Part shown: positions 1 through 6,221 of the stretch, in pieces
How the letters are laid out: each line of letters begins with the position of its first letter
How positions within the stretch are numbered: position 1 is the stretch's first letter
From: Firmicutes bacterium UBA2530
GTDB taxonomy: Bacteria; Bacillota; Clostridia; Tissierellales; Sedimentibacteraceae
NCBI GenBank assembly: GCA_002340985.1
Contig: DDNC01000012.1
Location: forward strand, 124,805-131,064
Reading direction: 5' to 3'
Length of the DNA: 6,260 bases
Made by a program: the position numbers and the translations under genes
Notes under the pieces: model-generated
Database searches by the model: none
What the model was told of the DNA's origin: nothing
The model's input: the letters and a program-made list of their open reading frames with translations, nothing else

Positions 1-101
1 TGTACTACCAATACTGTGAATACAACCATCATTCCAAGTATAGTAATCGACAATGTACTTAAAAACTTCTCTCCCATCGACATGGATTGTGTAAGTAACA
101 T
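1..101 (-). CDS. OadG/MmdD-family sodium-pump decarboxylase gamma/delta subunit, N-terminal part only
   Basis: Only the first 33 codons lie in the window; the gene runs off the left edge. Read from the ATG at 99-101, the protein begins MLLTQSMSMGEKFLSTLSI and continues with a hydrophobic stretch (about residues 14-33, rich in I, L, V, M) that looks like a single N-terminal membrane helix. A short N-terminus followed by one helix is typical of the small OadG/MmdD subunits, which hold carboxyltransferase and membrane subunits of Na+-pumping decarboxylases together. The start is supported by GAGAGGTG at 107-114, five bases upstream, and by a gap of only 22 nt after the carboxyltransferase gene, its usual neighbour. 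The assignment rests on N-terminal character and context. The Pro/Ala linker and C-terminal part cannot be seen, so a different small membrane protein is not excluded. Confidence 0.75.
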   Translation of the reverse strand, partial: MLLTQSMSMGEKFLSTLSITILGMMVVFTVLVV

Positions 102-123
102 CTAATCACCTCTCATTATGCAT

Positions 124-1668
124 TTATACCGGCAGATTTCCGTGCTTTTTAGCTGGCCTTGATTCTCTTTTACCCGAAAGCATTTCAAATGACATTGCAA
201 GTCTGCTCCTTGTTTCCGATGGCTCAATAACATCATCTATAAAGCCTCTTGCGGCAGCAACATACGGATTAGAAAATTTCTCCCTGTATTCATTTATTTT
301 CGCTTTTCTTTCTTCCGCAGGATTTTCTGCGTCATTTATATCATTTTTAAATATAATATTTGCCGCTCCGTCAGGTCCCATAACGGCTATTTCAGCTGTA
401 GGCCATGCAAATACCACATCTGCCCCAAGTTCCTTGCTGCACATTCCCAGGTATGCTCCGCCATAAGCTTTTCTTACAATCAATGTTACCTTAGGTACCG
501 TTGCTTCAGAATATGCAAACAACATCTTTGCACCGTGTCTTATTATTCCTCCAAACTCCTGCTCGGTGCCCGGTAAAAATCCTGGAACATCGACTAAGTT
601 TAATATTGGAACATTAAATGAATCACATGTCCGGATAAATCGGCACGCTTTGTCCGATGCATTTATATCCAGACATCCCGCCAGAACATTCGGCTGATTT
701 GCAATTACACCTATGGATTGTCCATTTATTCTGATAAAGCATGTAACTATATTTTTTGCGTAATATTGCTGAACTTCCATAATTTCTCCGTTATCGGCCA
801 AAGCAGCAATTATGTTCTTAATATCGTAAGATTTATTAGGATTGTCCGGCACGACATCATTCAGACTGTAATCAGCCCTATTTGGGTCATCTCCCGTATT
901 ATAAACAGGCGGACTCTCTAAATTATTCGAGGGGAGGAATCCAAGCAGACGCTTAACATCGTTTATGCAGTTTTCATCATCTGAACTGATAAAGTGGGCA
1001 ACGCCGCTTACAGAATTGTGCGTTGAAGCTCCACCAAGCTCTTCAGAACTTATATTTTCACCGGTTACTGTCTTGATTACCTGTGGGCCTGTAATAAACA
1101 TCTGGCTTGTCTTGTCAACCATAAATATGAAATCCGTAATTGCAGGTGAATAAACGGCACCTCCCGCACACGGCCCCATTATCACCGATATTTGCGGAAT
1201 TACCCCGGAAGAAATTGTATTTTTAAAAAATATTTTTCCATATCCGCTCAAGGCATCTACTCCTTCTTGAATTCTGGCTCCGCCCGAATCGTTCATGCCT
1301 ATTATGGGTGCACCCATTTTTAATGCCATATCCATTACATCGGCAATTTTCTTCGCATGCATCTCACCGAGAGAACCTCCAAGAACTGTAAAGTCCTGAG
1401 AATATGCAAACACGAGGCGTCCGTCCACTGTTCCATATCCTGTTATAACGCCTTCCGCAGGAGCTTCTGTATTTTCCATTCCAAAATCTGTACATCTGTG
1501 TTTTACAAATAATCCTGTTTCAATAAAACTTCCTTCGTCAAACAGCATTTTAAGACGTTCTCTCGCCGTAAGCTTCCCTTGCTCATGCTGCTTCTCTATC
1601 CTTTTTTCACCACCTCCAAGATATATCCTTTCCTTTTTCGCCAACAATTCTTCAAGCTTGTTAGTCAT
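124..1668 (-). CDS. mmdA: Methylmalonyl-CoA decarboxylase alpha subunit (biotin-dependent acyl-CoA carboxyltransferase)
   Basis: This 514-aa protein has the length and motif order of the MmdA/PccB carboxyltransferase family, which moves a carboxyl group between an acyl-CoA and carrier-bound biotin. It is cytoplasmic and peripheral to the membrane complex. Visible motifs are GGSLGEMHAKKI (97-108), NDSGGARIQEG (126-136) and GPCAGGAVYSPA (165-176) in the N-terminal crotonase-like half. The second half has DVPGFLPGTEQEFGGI (360-375), KAYGGAYLGMCSK (400-412) and WPTAEIAVMGPDGAANI (422-438). The protein ends KKHGNLPV, as family members usually do. The ATG has a strong site, GGAGGG at 1675-1680, six bases upstream. 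An OadG-like gene follows after 22 nt, which favours the Na+-pumping methylmalonyl-CoA decarboxylase over a soluble propionyl-CoA carboxylase. Leu407 occupies the position where propionyl-CoA carboxylases carry a specificity Asp. A transcarboxylase 12S role or another acyl-CoA substrate remains possible. The gene appears intact. Confidence 0.88.
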   Translation of the reverse strand: MTNKLEELLAKKERIYLGGGEKRIEKQHEQGKLTARERLKMLFDEGSFIETGLFVKHRCTDFGMENTEAPAEGVITGYGTVDGRLVFAYSQDFTVLGGSLGEMHAKKIADVMDMALKMGAPIIGMNDSGGARIQEGVDALSGYGKIFFKNTISSGVIPQISVIMGPCAGGAVYSPAITDFIFMVDKTSQMFITGPQVIKTVTGENISSEELGGASTHNSVSGVAHFISSDDENCINDVKRLLGFLPSNNLESPPVYNTGDDPNRADYSLNDVVPDNPNKSYDIKNIIAALADNGEIMEVQQYYAKNIVTCFIRINGQSIGVIANQPNVLAGCLDINASDKACRFIRTCDSFNVPILNLVDVPGFLPGTEQEFGGIIRHGAKMLFAYSEATVPKVTLIVRKAYGGAYLGMCSKELGADVVFAWPTAEIAVMGPDGAANIIFKNDINDAENPAEERKAKINEYREKFSNPYVAAARGFIDDVIEPSETRSRLAMSFEMLSGKRESRPAKKHGNLPV

Positions 1669-1718
1669 ATTATTCCCTCCGTTTGCTCTCTAACGTTTTC
1701 CGATTGGATTTAATCACT

Positions 1719-1737
1719 GTGTGAAATTATATCACAC
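1719..1737. promoter_or_regulatory. Palindromic operator candidate over the mmdA promoter
   Basis: GTGTGA (1719-1724) and TCACAC (1732-1737) form a perfect 6-bp inverted repeat around a 7-nt AT-rich centre. The whole -10 box of the mmdA promoter (1726-1731) lies inside it, so a bound protein would be expected to block RNA polymerase. The arms resemble half-sites of Rex (TTGTGAAATATTTCACAA type) and CRP/FNR-family regulators (TGTGA-N6-TCACA), but the centre is one base longer than either consensus. The regulator is therefore not identified. The palindrome is seen directly; operator function is inferred from its position. Confidence 0.5.
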
Positions 1738-1754
1738 TATAATAAAAACTTAAA
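1726..1754 (-). promoter_or_regulatory. Promoter of the mmdA operon (extended -10)
   Basis: On the minus strand there is a perfect TATAAT (1731 to 1726) preceded by TG one base upstream, giving the extended -10 form TGATATAAT. A weak -35 candidate, TTTAAG (1754 to 1749), sits 17 nt upstream. The predicted start of transcription is near 1718, giving a leader of about 50 nt. This is a housekeeping sigma-A-type promoter, and the extended -10 may compensate for the poor -35. It lies between the end of the metal transporter gene and mmdA, so mmdA probably begins its own transcript. Confidence 0.65.
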
Positions 1755-1755
1755 G

Positions 1756-1774
1756 CAAATTTTGATTAAATTTG
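1756..1774 (-). terminator. Weak AT-only hairpin after the metal transporter gene, possible terminator
   Basis: CAAATTT (1756-1762) and AAATTTG (1768-1774) form a 7-bp stem with a 5-nt loop. On the minus strand it is followed by CTTTAAG and then TTTTT. It is the only hairpin between the transporter stop codon and the mmdA promoter. The stem has a single G-C pair and the T run does not touch it, so it would be an inefficient terminator at best. It abuts the mmdA -35 region. Read-through into mmdA is quite possible. Confidence 0.22.
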
Positions 1775-1804
1775 TAAATTGCAACATTTTTTGGACATCT
1801 TGCA

Positions 1805-3001
1805 TTATTGCATCTTAGGATTGTTAACATATGTTGATACATAATTTTTATCAACTGTTACAACAGCATAATAATTTTCGTCTATGAGCTTGACTTTTTT
1901 TTCAATAATTTTAACAAGCTCTCCGGATTTTATTTCATAACCCACAGGCACCAGCACATCAAATATTAAATTTGTATGAGATTCCCCCTTTACTACCCTG
2001 AAATCATGGATACTGAGGCTCTGATCAATTTCCTTTATTATTTTGCCCGTCATGCATCTGAGCTGATTTATTTCATTATCGCTGGTTATAACAGGATCAA
2101 GATGAATAACTAAATTTATATTCAGTTCTCTTGCAAAATCTCGTTCGATATTATCAATCATATCATGGGACTTCAGTATATCCTCCTTTGCGTCAACCTC
2201 GGCATGAACTGTTGCAAAATACCTGTTAGGCCCGTAATTATGCACAACGAGATCATGTATGTTGATTATTCCTTCATATGATAGAATTTTTTGTTCTATA
2301 CTTTCAATAAATTCAGGATTAGGCATTTCACCAAGCAATGGGTTAAGAATATCTTTCAAAATTCCCACACCCGAGTACAAAATAAATATTGCCACCGTTA
2401 GCCCCATAAGCCCGTCTATTTCAAACCCTGTTATCCTTGATATGATTACGGACACAAGCACAGTGGATGTAGCAATCACATCGTTTCTTGAATCCACAGA
2501 AGCAGCCTTGATAGTAGATGAAGAAATTCTATCACCCAGATGCATATAAAATCTGCTGAGCCAGAACTTCATCAAAATTGAAACTATCAATATTATAATC
2601 ATTACAGCAGAATACGATGTATGACTTGGATTCATGATTTTATTAAAAGAAGATTTCACAAGCTCTATTCCAACAAGCAATATTACGGCACCTAAAATCA
2701 ACCCTGTGAGATATTCACTCCTTGCATGGCCGAAAGGATGATCCTCATCTGCAGGTTTTCCTGAAATTTTAAAGCCTATGAAGGTCACTACGGATGATCC
2801 CGCATCAGACAGATTATTTATTCCGTCCGCAGTTACTGCAATACTGCCAAATATTGTCCCTACAGCTATCTTGCTCAGACTCAGCAGCATATTTACAAAA
2901 ATCCCCACTGCGCTTGCCGTTGTTCCGTATCTTTCTCTTACATCCTCATCATTGACATTTTCATAATCCCTTATAAATTTCCTTATTAAAAAATCAATCA
3001 T
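1805..3001 (-). CDS. Cation diffusion facilitator (CDF) metal exporter, Mn-type site, with duplicated C-terminal domain
   Basis: This 398-aa membrane protein has six predicted helices (about 29-49, 53-78, 98-118, 131-150, 175-190, 197-217). CDF proteins export divalent metals in exchange for protons. The metal-site pairs are N62xxxD66 in helix 2 (INNLSD) and D170xxxD174 in helix 5 (VDSRND). This N-D-D-D set is known from manganese exporters such as pneumococcal MntE, whereas zinc members usually have His in helix 5. HPFGH at 88-92 is the usual helix 2-3 loop signature. Residues 226-303 form the normal cytoplasmic dimerisation domain. Residues 310-387 look like a second copy: IHDLVV (248-253) recurs as IHDFRV (331-336), each followed by a hydrophobic strand. 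The protein is about 90-100 residues longer than minimal CDFs. Its ATG lies inside the end of the ABC-F gene (8-nt overlap), with AGAGGA at 3007-3012 five bases upstream. Mn2+ is the best guess; Fe2+, Zn2+ or Co2+ are not excluded. Confidence 0.9.
   Translation of the reverse strand: MIDFLIRKFIRDYENVNDEDVRERYGTTASAVGIFVNMLLSLSKIAVGTIFGSIAVTADGINNLSDAGSSVVTFIGFKISGKPADEDHPFGHARSEYLTGLILGAVILLVGIELVKSSFNKIMNPSHTSYSAVMIIILIVSILMKFWLSRFYMHLGDRISSSTIKAASVDSRNDVIATSTVLVSVIISRITGFEIDGLMGLTVAIFILYSGVGILKDILNPLLGEMPNPEFIESIEQKILSYEGIINIHDLVVHNYGPNRYFATVHAEVDAKEDILKSHDMIDNIERDFARELNINLVIHLDPVITSDNEINQLRCMTGKIIKEIDQSLSIHDFRVVKGESHTNLIFDVLVPVGYEIKSGELVKIIEKKVKLIDENYYAVVTVDKNYVSTYVNNPKMQ
1841..2326 (-). 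repeat. Tandem duplication of the CDF cytoplasmic domain at protein level
   Basis: Residues 226-303 (2093-2326) and 310-387 (1841-2074) of the transporter appear to be two diverged copies of the same alpha/beta fold. Matching anchors are INIHDLVVHNYGPNRYFATV with SLSIHDFRVVKGESHTNLIF, and the final strands VIHLDPV with VVTVDKN. Identity is low and restricted to these anchors. This is a by-eye structural reading, not a nucleotide repeat. His residues are more numerous in the first copy (249, 254, 266, 279, 300) than in the second (332, 342). Confidence 0.5.
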
Positions 3002-4931
3002 TACTTTCCTCTTTCATATATTTCTCATCTAATTCCATATACAATTTTTCAATGCATTCCTTGAGCTGAGTATATTCCTCGTACATATTATTATATTCGG
3101 TTAAGTCCCATTCATCGGAATTTGTGTTTAATTTCTTTTCAAGCTCCGACACTACTTCTTCTTTTTCAGATATGCTGTTTTCCAGCTTTATTAAATCTCT
3201 TGCGAATTTTTCTCTCGCTCTCTGCTCTTCTTTTTTCTTTATATAAATTCCCTTGTTTTGAGAAACCGGTTTTTCCTTTGTCTCTTCAATCAGCGCAGTG
3301 CTGCTTTCATAGATTTTTTGCTTTTCATTCCTGTATCCCTCATAGTTAAATTCATATATTCTAAATTTCTTATTTTCTATTTCACCTATGCATGTTGCAA
3401 TTTTTTCAACAAAATATCTGTCATGAGATACAAACAGCAGCGTTCCTTCATATTCTATAAGGCTTTCCTCCAGCATTTCACGGGAATCAATGTCCAGGTG
3501 GTTGGTGGGCTCATCGAGTATCAATGTATTTACATCCTCATAAATCAGCATCCCCAGCTTAAGCCTTGATTTTTCCCCCCCGGACAATGTACTTATATTT
3601 TTATATACATCATCCCCCGTAAATAAAATTTTAGCCAGCTCTTTTCTGGATTCCCCCAGCGAAATTCCATAATGGTATGAAAAATAATCAACTATTGAAA
3701 CATCTTCTCTGTCAAAGCTCACCTCCTGAGGAAGATATCCGACTTTGACATTTGAGCCTATTTTCACTTCACCTGAATCAGCATTGATTTCATTTAAAAT
3801 AATTTTAAGCATTGTTGTCTTTCCCGTCCCGTTCCCCCCTAAAATACACATGCTGTCTTTATAGAACAAGGTGAAATCCACATTGTCGAAAAGTATATCT
3901 CCATCGAATTCCTTTTTTATGCTCGATACTTTAATTACTTCTTTTCCCGTTCTTTCAGCACCATTCATATTAAATACCGGAGCTTTTTTATCCATTAGGG
4001 GCTTTTTCAGCCTGTCGATTTTTTCAAGCCTTTTTTCCAGCTCCTTTGCCCTTTTGTACATTTTGTCGCTGTCACGCATTTCTCCCCATATGCGGTATCT
4101 TTGTATCTGCTCTTCCATTTTCTTTATTTTCTTCTGCTGAGATTCATATTCCTTCATTGCCTGAAGAAACCTCAGCTCCTTTTCAGCTGCATATTTAGAA
4201 TAATTTCCGTAATAAACCTGTGCACAATCATATTCTAATTCTATTATTTTATCTGCAACCCTGTCTAAAAAATATCTGTCGTGAGTAACCATTATTACGG
4301 TGCCGCTGTATCCGTTCAAATATTCTTCCAGCCACTCCACAGACTTAATATCAAGATGGTTAGAAGGCTCGTCAAGGAGCAGAAGTTCTGGTCCTTCAAG
4401 CAATATTTTTCCCAATATCACCCTTGTCTTTTCGCCGCCACTGAGCATATTAAACTGCCTTTTCTGCATATCTTCAGATATTTCAAGACCATTTAGTATC
4501 CTGCCTAATTTTTCATTTATGCTGTAGCCTCCTGCGACTTCATATGCATCGTGTAGAGCGCTGTATTTATTTACCGCCTGTTTTAGCTCATCATCCTTCA
4601 CGCTGCCGAAAGATTTTTCAAGATAGTCCATCTGAAGCTTTATTTCATTCAGACCTCTGAATGCCTCACTCAATACGTCCAATACCGTATTATTGTCATC
4701 ATAGCTTGGAATTTGCTCCAGATATCCAACTGTAAGTCCCTTGCGTCTGCTCACCTGACCTTCCTGATATTCTTCACGACCTGCAAGAATTTTCATCAAA
4801 GTCGTTTTGCCTGTTCCGTTTCTGCCTATTAATCCAATTCTGTCCTTCGTCTTTACATCAAAGGTTATATTTTCAAACACTTTATCGGCACCAAATGCCT
4901 TTGTTAAATTACTTACTCCTATTTCAATCAT
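2994..4931 (-). CDS. ABC-F family ATPase (YdiF/Uup-like ribosome-associated protein)
   Basis: This 645-aa protein has two ABC ATPase domains on one chain and no membrane segments, the ABC-F arrangement. Such proteins bind the ribosomal E site and rescue or tune translation; some protect against antibiotics. Domain 1 has Walker A GRNGTGKTT (36-44), signature LSGGEK (163-168), Walker B LLLLDEPSNHLD (183-194) and switch His217 in THDRY. Domain 2 has GGNGTGKTT (365-373), LSGGEK (449-454), LILDEPTNHLD (470-480) and His503 in SHDRY. Both catalytic Glu residues (188, 474) are present. A charged helical linker (about 245-320) matches the P-site tRNA interaction motif region. The C-terminus (about 565-640) is a Lys/Glu-rich coiled coil, as in YdiF, YfmR and Uup. 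The ATG gives the usual MIEIGVSNLTKAFG opening, with AGAGG at 4937-4941 five bases upstream. The short leader leaves little room for the attenuators common before antibiotic-resistance ABC-F genes, so a housekeeping role is more likely. The exact subgroup is uncertain. Confidence 0.93.
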   Translation of the reverse strand: MIEIGVSNLTKAFGADKVFENITFDVKTKDRIGLIGRNGTGKTTLMKILAGREEYQEGQVSRRKGLTVGYLEQIPSYDDNNTVLDVLSEAFRGLNEIKLQMDYLEKSFGSVKDDELKQAVNKYSALHDAYEVAGGYSINEKLGRILNGLEISEDMQKRQFNMLSGGEKTRVILGKILLEGPELLLLDEPSNHLDIKSVEWLEEYLNGYSGTVIMVTHDRYFLDRVADKIIELEYDCAQVYYGNYSKYAAEKELRFLQAMKEYESQQKKIKKMEEQIQRYRIWGEMRDSDKMYKRAKELEKRLEKIDRLKKPLMDKKAPVFNMNGAERTGKEVIKVSSIKKEFDGDILFDNVDFTLFYKDSMCILGGNGTGKTTMLKIILNEINADSGEVKIGSNVKVGYLPQEVSFDREDVSIVDYFSYHYGISLGESRKELAKILFTGDDVYKNISTLSGGEKSRLKLGMLIYEDVNTLILDEPTNHLDIDSREMLEESLIEYEGTLLFVSHDRYFVEKIATCIGEIENKKFRIYEFNYEGYRNEKQKIYESSTALIEETKEKPVSQNKGIYIKKKEEQRAREKFARDLIKLENSISEKEEVVSELEKKLNTNSDEWDLTEYNNMYEEYTQLKECIEKLYMELDEKYMKEESND

Positions 4932-4969
4932 TTCAGCCTCTGTCCAATAATTACTTGTACTTTATTAAT

Positions 4970-4998
4970 ATTATAATCTTATTATAATACAACCGCAA
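4970..4998 (-). promoter_or_regulatory. Promoter of the ABC-F / metal transporter operon
   Basis: On the minus strand TTGCGG (4998 to 4993) is followed after exactly 17 nt by TATAAT (4975 to 4970). A second TATAAT lies inside the spacer (4986-4981 region) but has no good -35 partner. The predicted transcription start is near 4963, giving a leader of about 32 nt. The -35 box starts only two bases after the T tract of the rsgI terminator, so the two units are packed tightly but kept separate. Confidence 0.65.
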
Positions 4999-5000
4999 CT

Positions 5001-5023
5001 AAAAAACCCCTTTCGGGGTTTTT
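5001..5023 (-). terminator. Strong rho-independent terminator of rsgI
   Basis: On the minus strand AAAAACCCC pairs perfectly with GGGGTTTTT around a GAAA tetraloop, and the T tract has six Ts (5006-5001). The stem begins four bases after the rsgI TAA. The hairpin is nearly symmetrical, with A and T runs on both sides, so it could also work on the plus strand, but no plus-strand gene reaches it. Confidence 0.93.
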
Positions 5024-5027
5024 ATGT

Positions 5028-6221
5028 TTACTGTTTAGACTTTTTTACCTTATCACTGGGATTATTATTTTCTTTCGCCTTATTATTTTGGTTGTTTTTA
5101 TTGTTTTTGTTATCTTTAGTTTCTTTATTTTCCTTGCTGTCCTTCTTTTCTTCTTCCCTATTATCTTTTTTTACTTCTTTTTCTTTATCACTATAATTAT
5201 TATTCTTTATTATTTCTTTTTCCTTGCTTACTACTTTCCCTTCCCCATCCTTTATTTCTTCTTCTTTATTATCCTCTTTTTCTTTTTTATCCTTGTCGTA
5301 AGCCTTTTTTATCTCACGCTCTTCCTTGTTATATTTATTTATTTCTTTCATTATATCCTTTACAGGTTTATCGAGCCAGCTTTTAAATTCATTTTCACCA
5401 AATTCACGTCCATCCTTCAAAGCTTTTTCCTTAAGTTGTTCAACAATGCTCAACTTGCCTGGTGTCACTCCGTTGGCTCTTGCAGTATCAACATAGCTAC
5501 TGCTCACCTCTATGATTTCAATCCTTGCTTTTCCTTTTTTAACCTTATTGCTCTCATCTTCCTTATTCTTATCTGAATACTTGTCATTTTCTTTTATATC
5601 GCTTCCATTTTCTAAAACTTCTGGTTTTGCGGACTTTTCTTCAGCATTAGACACATTCTTGTTGTCATCATCTGAAGCAGGAAGCGGCAGCCCTTTATTT
5701 CCGACAGTATTTGTTATTTCTTTCTCCACTGCTGTTTTTAACTTTTCAGCAAGTATGTCTGTTTTCTCCTGACTCTTGCTTGATGCGGCAACAACAATAC
5801 CTACTCTATTTTCATCGTCTATGTATCCCTGACTTTTCAATTCCACAATAACAGTCTTTACTGCTTCCTTAATCTCCTTGTTCTTAAGCCCTGCGACACC
5901 TATTTCATCAGTAACCTTTTCGCCATCATAATTCAAGGCTTTTACATTCAACACACGATCAAATCTGTTAATAGAAAATTCAAAGGACGGATTGATGTCT
6001 ATGCTTACATATGAATACGGAGTAAAATATGCCCATGCGGTCGTTGTAAAAAGCATCATGGCAGCGGCAGACGATACTGCTATTTTTATATATGTATTTG
6101 TTTTTTTCAAGACTATTTCCTGACCGACGGAATATTTCTTATTTCTTATCTTGCTGATTCTTCCGTCTTCAGATAAGACAGCTGCAACATTATCCTTAAT
6201 TTCAACTATTACTGCCTTCAT
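5028..6221 (-). CDS. rsgI: RsgI-like transmembrane anti-sigma factor
   Basis: This 397-aa protein has the RsgI layout. Residues 1-42 are a small cytoplasmic anti-sigma domain (opening MKAVIVEIKDNVAAVL), expected to hold a SigI-type sigma factor. Residues 43-66 are one membrane helix. Residues 67-170 are a conserved external domain beginning SYVSIDINPSFEFSINRFDR. N77-P78 lies in the Asn-Pro motif where RsgI proteins are known to self-cleave as the first step of signal release. After a charged spacer (180-230), a second conserved block (232-267, containing ARANGVTPGKLSIVEQL) is typical of clostridial RsgI-like proteins. Residues 293-397 are almost entirely K, E, N, D and S. No carbohydrate-binding or enzyme domain is visible, unlike RsgI proteins that sense polysaccharides, so the signal is unknown; heat or envelope stress is possible. 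GAGGAG lies seven bases before the ATG. The gene probably follows and overlaps sigI, and it ends at a strong terminator. Confidence 0.88.
   Translation of the reverse strand: MKAVIVEIKDNVAAVLSEDGRISKIRNKKYSVGQEIVLKKTNTYIKIAVSSAAAMMLFTTTAWAYFTPYSYVSIDINPSFEFSINRFDRVLNVKALNYDGEKVTDEIGVAGLKNKEIKEAVKTVIVELKSQGYIDDENRVGIVVAASSKSQEKTDILAEKLKTAVEKEITNTVGNKGLPLPASDDDNKNVSNAEEKSAKPEVLENGSDIKENDKYSDKNKEDESNKVKKGKARIEIIEVSSSYVDTARANGVTPGKLSIVEQLKEKALKDGREFGENEFKSWLDKPVKDIMKEINKYNKEEREIKKAYDKDKKEKEDNKEEEIKDGEGKVVSKEKEIIKNNNYSDKEKEVKKDNREEEKKDSKENKETKDNKNNKNNQNNKAKENNNPSDKVKKSKQ
5031..5345 (-). repeat. Low-complexity Lys/Glu/Asn-rich tail of RsgI
   Basis: Codons 293-397 of rsgI encode a hydrophilic, compositionally biased tail. 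The first part is dominated by K and E (for example KKEKEDNKEEE at 312-322). The last part is dominated by N and K (DNKNNKNNQNNKAKENNN, 370-387). At DNA level the plus strand is a run of T-rich imperfect repeats (ttctttt, ttatttt). From the topology it should lie outside the membrane, where it may interact with or span the cell wall. This is inference from composition. Confidence 0.7.

Noticed and set aside
718..1153. Plus-strand open frames of about 60 residues (718-921, 965-1153)
   Set aside because: They lie opposite conserved motifs of the carboxyltransferase gene, match no family I recognise and show no start signals.
1669..1718. Riboswitch or small RNA in the mmdA leader
   Set aside because: The leader is about 50 nt, has no clear conserved motif or stable stem, and ends in an ordinary strong ribosome binding site.
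1719..1737. The palindrome as a standard CRP or Rex site
   Set aside because: TGTGA and TCACA are separated by 7 nt rather than the 6 nt of the usual 16-bp core, so I report it only as an unidentified operator candidate.
3122..4527. Several plus-strand open frames opposite the ABC-F gene (3122-3349, 3258-3569, 3871-4140, 4281-4527)
   Set aside because: They are shadows of a well-supported gene, overlap each other, have odd composition and have no initiation signals.
2994..4931. Antibiotic-resistance ABC-F (Msr, Vml or Lsa type)
   Set aside because: The YdiF/Uup-like C-terminal coiled coil, the short leader and a non-mobile context favour a housekeeping protein. No resistance-type feature is visible.
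4932..5000. Regulatory leader (attenuator or riboswitch) before the ABC-F gene
   Set aside because: The predicted leader is only about 32 nt, with no small upstream frame and no strong hairpin after the promoter.
5088..5576. Plus-strand open frame of 162 codons rich in Phe, Ile and Leu, resembling a membrane protein
   Set aside because: It is the antisense of the Lys/Glu-rich tail of rsgI (AAA/GAA codons read backwards give Phe-rich strings). It lacks a convincing ribosome binding site, and rsgI is clearly the real gene.
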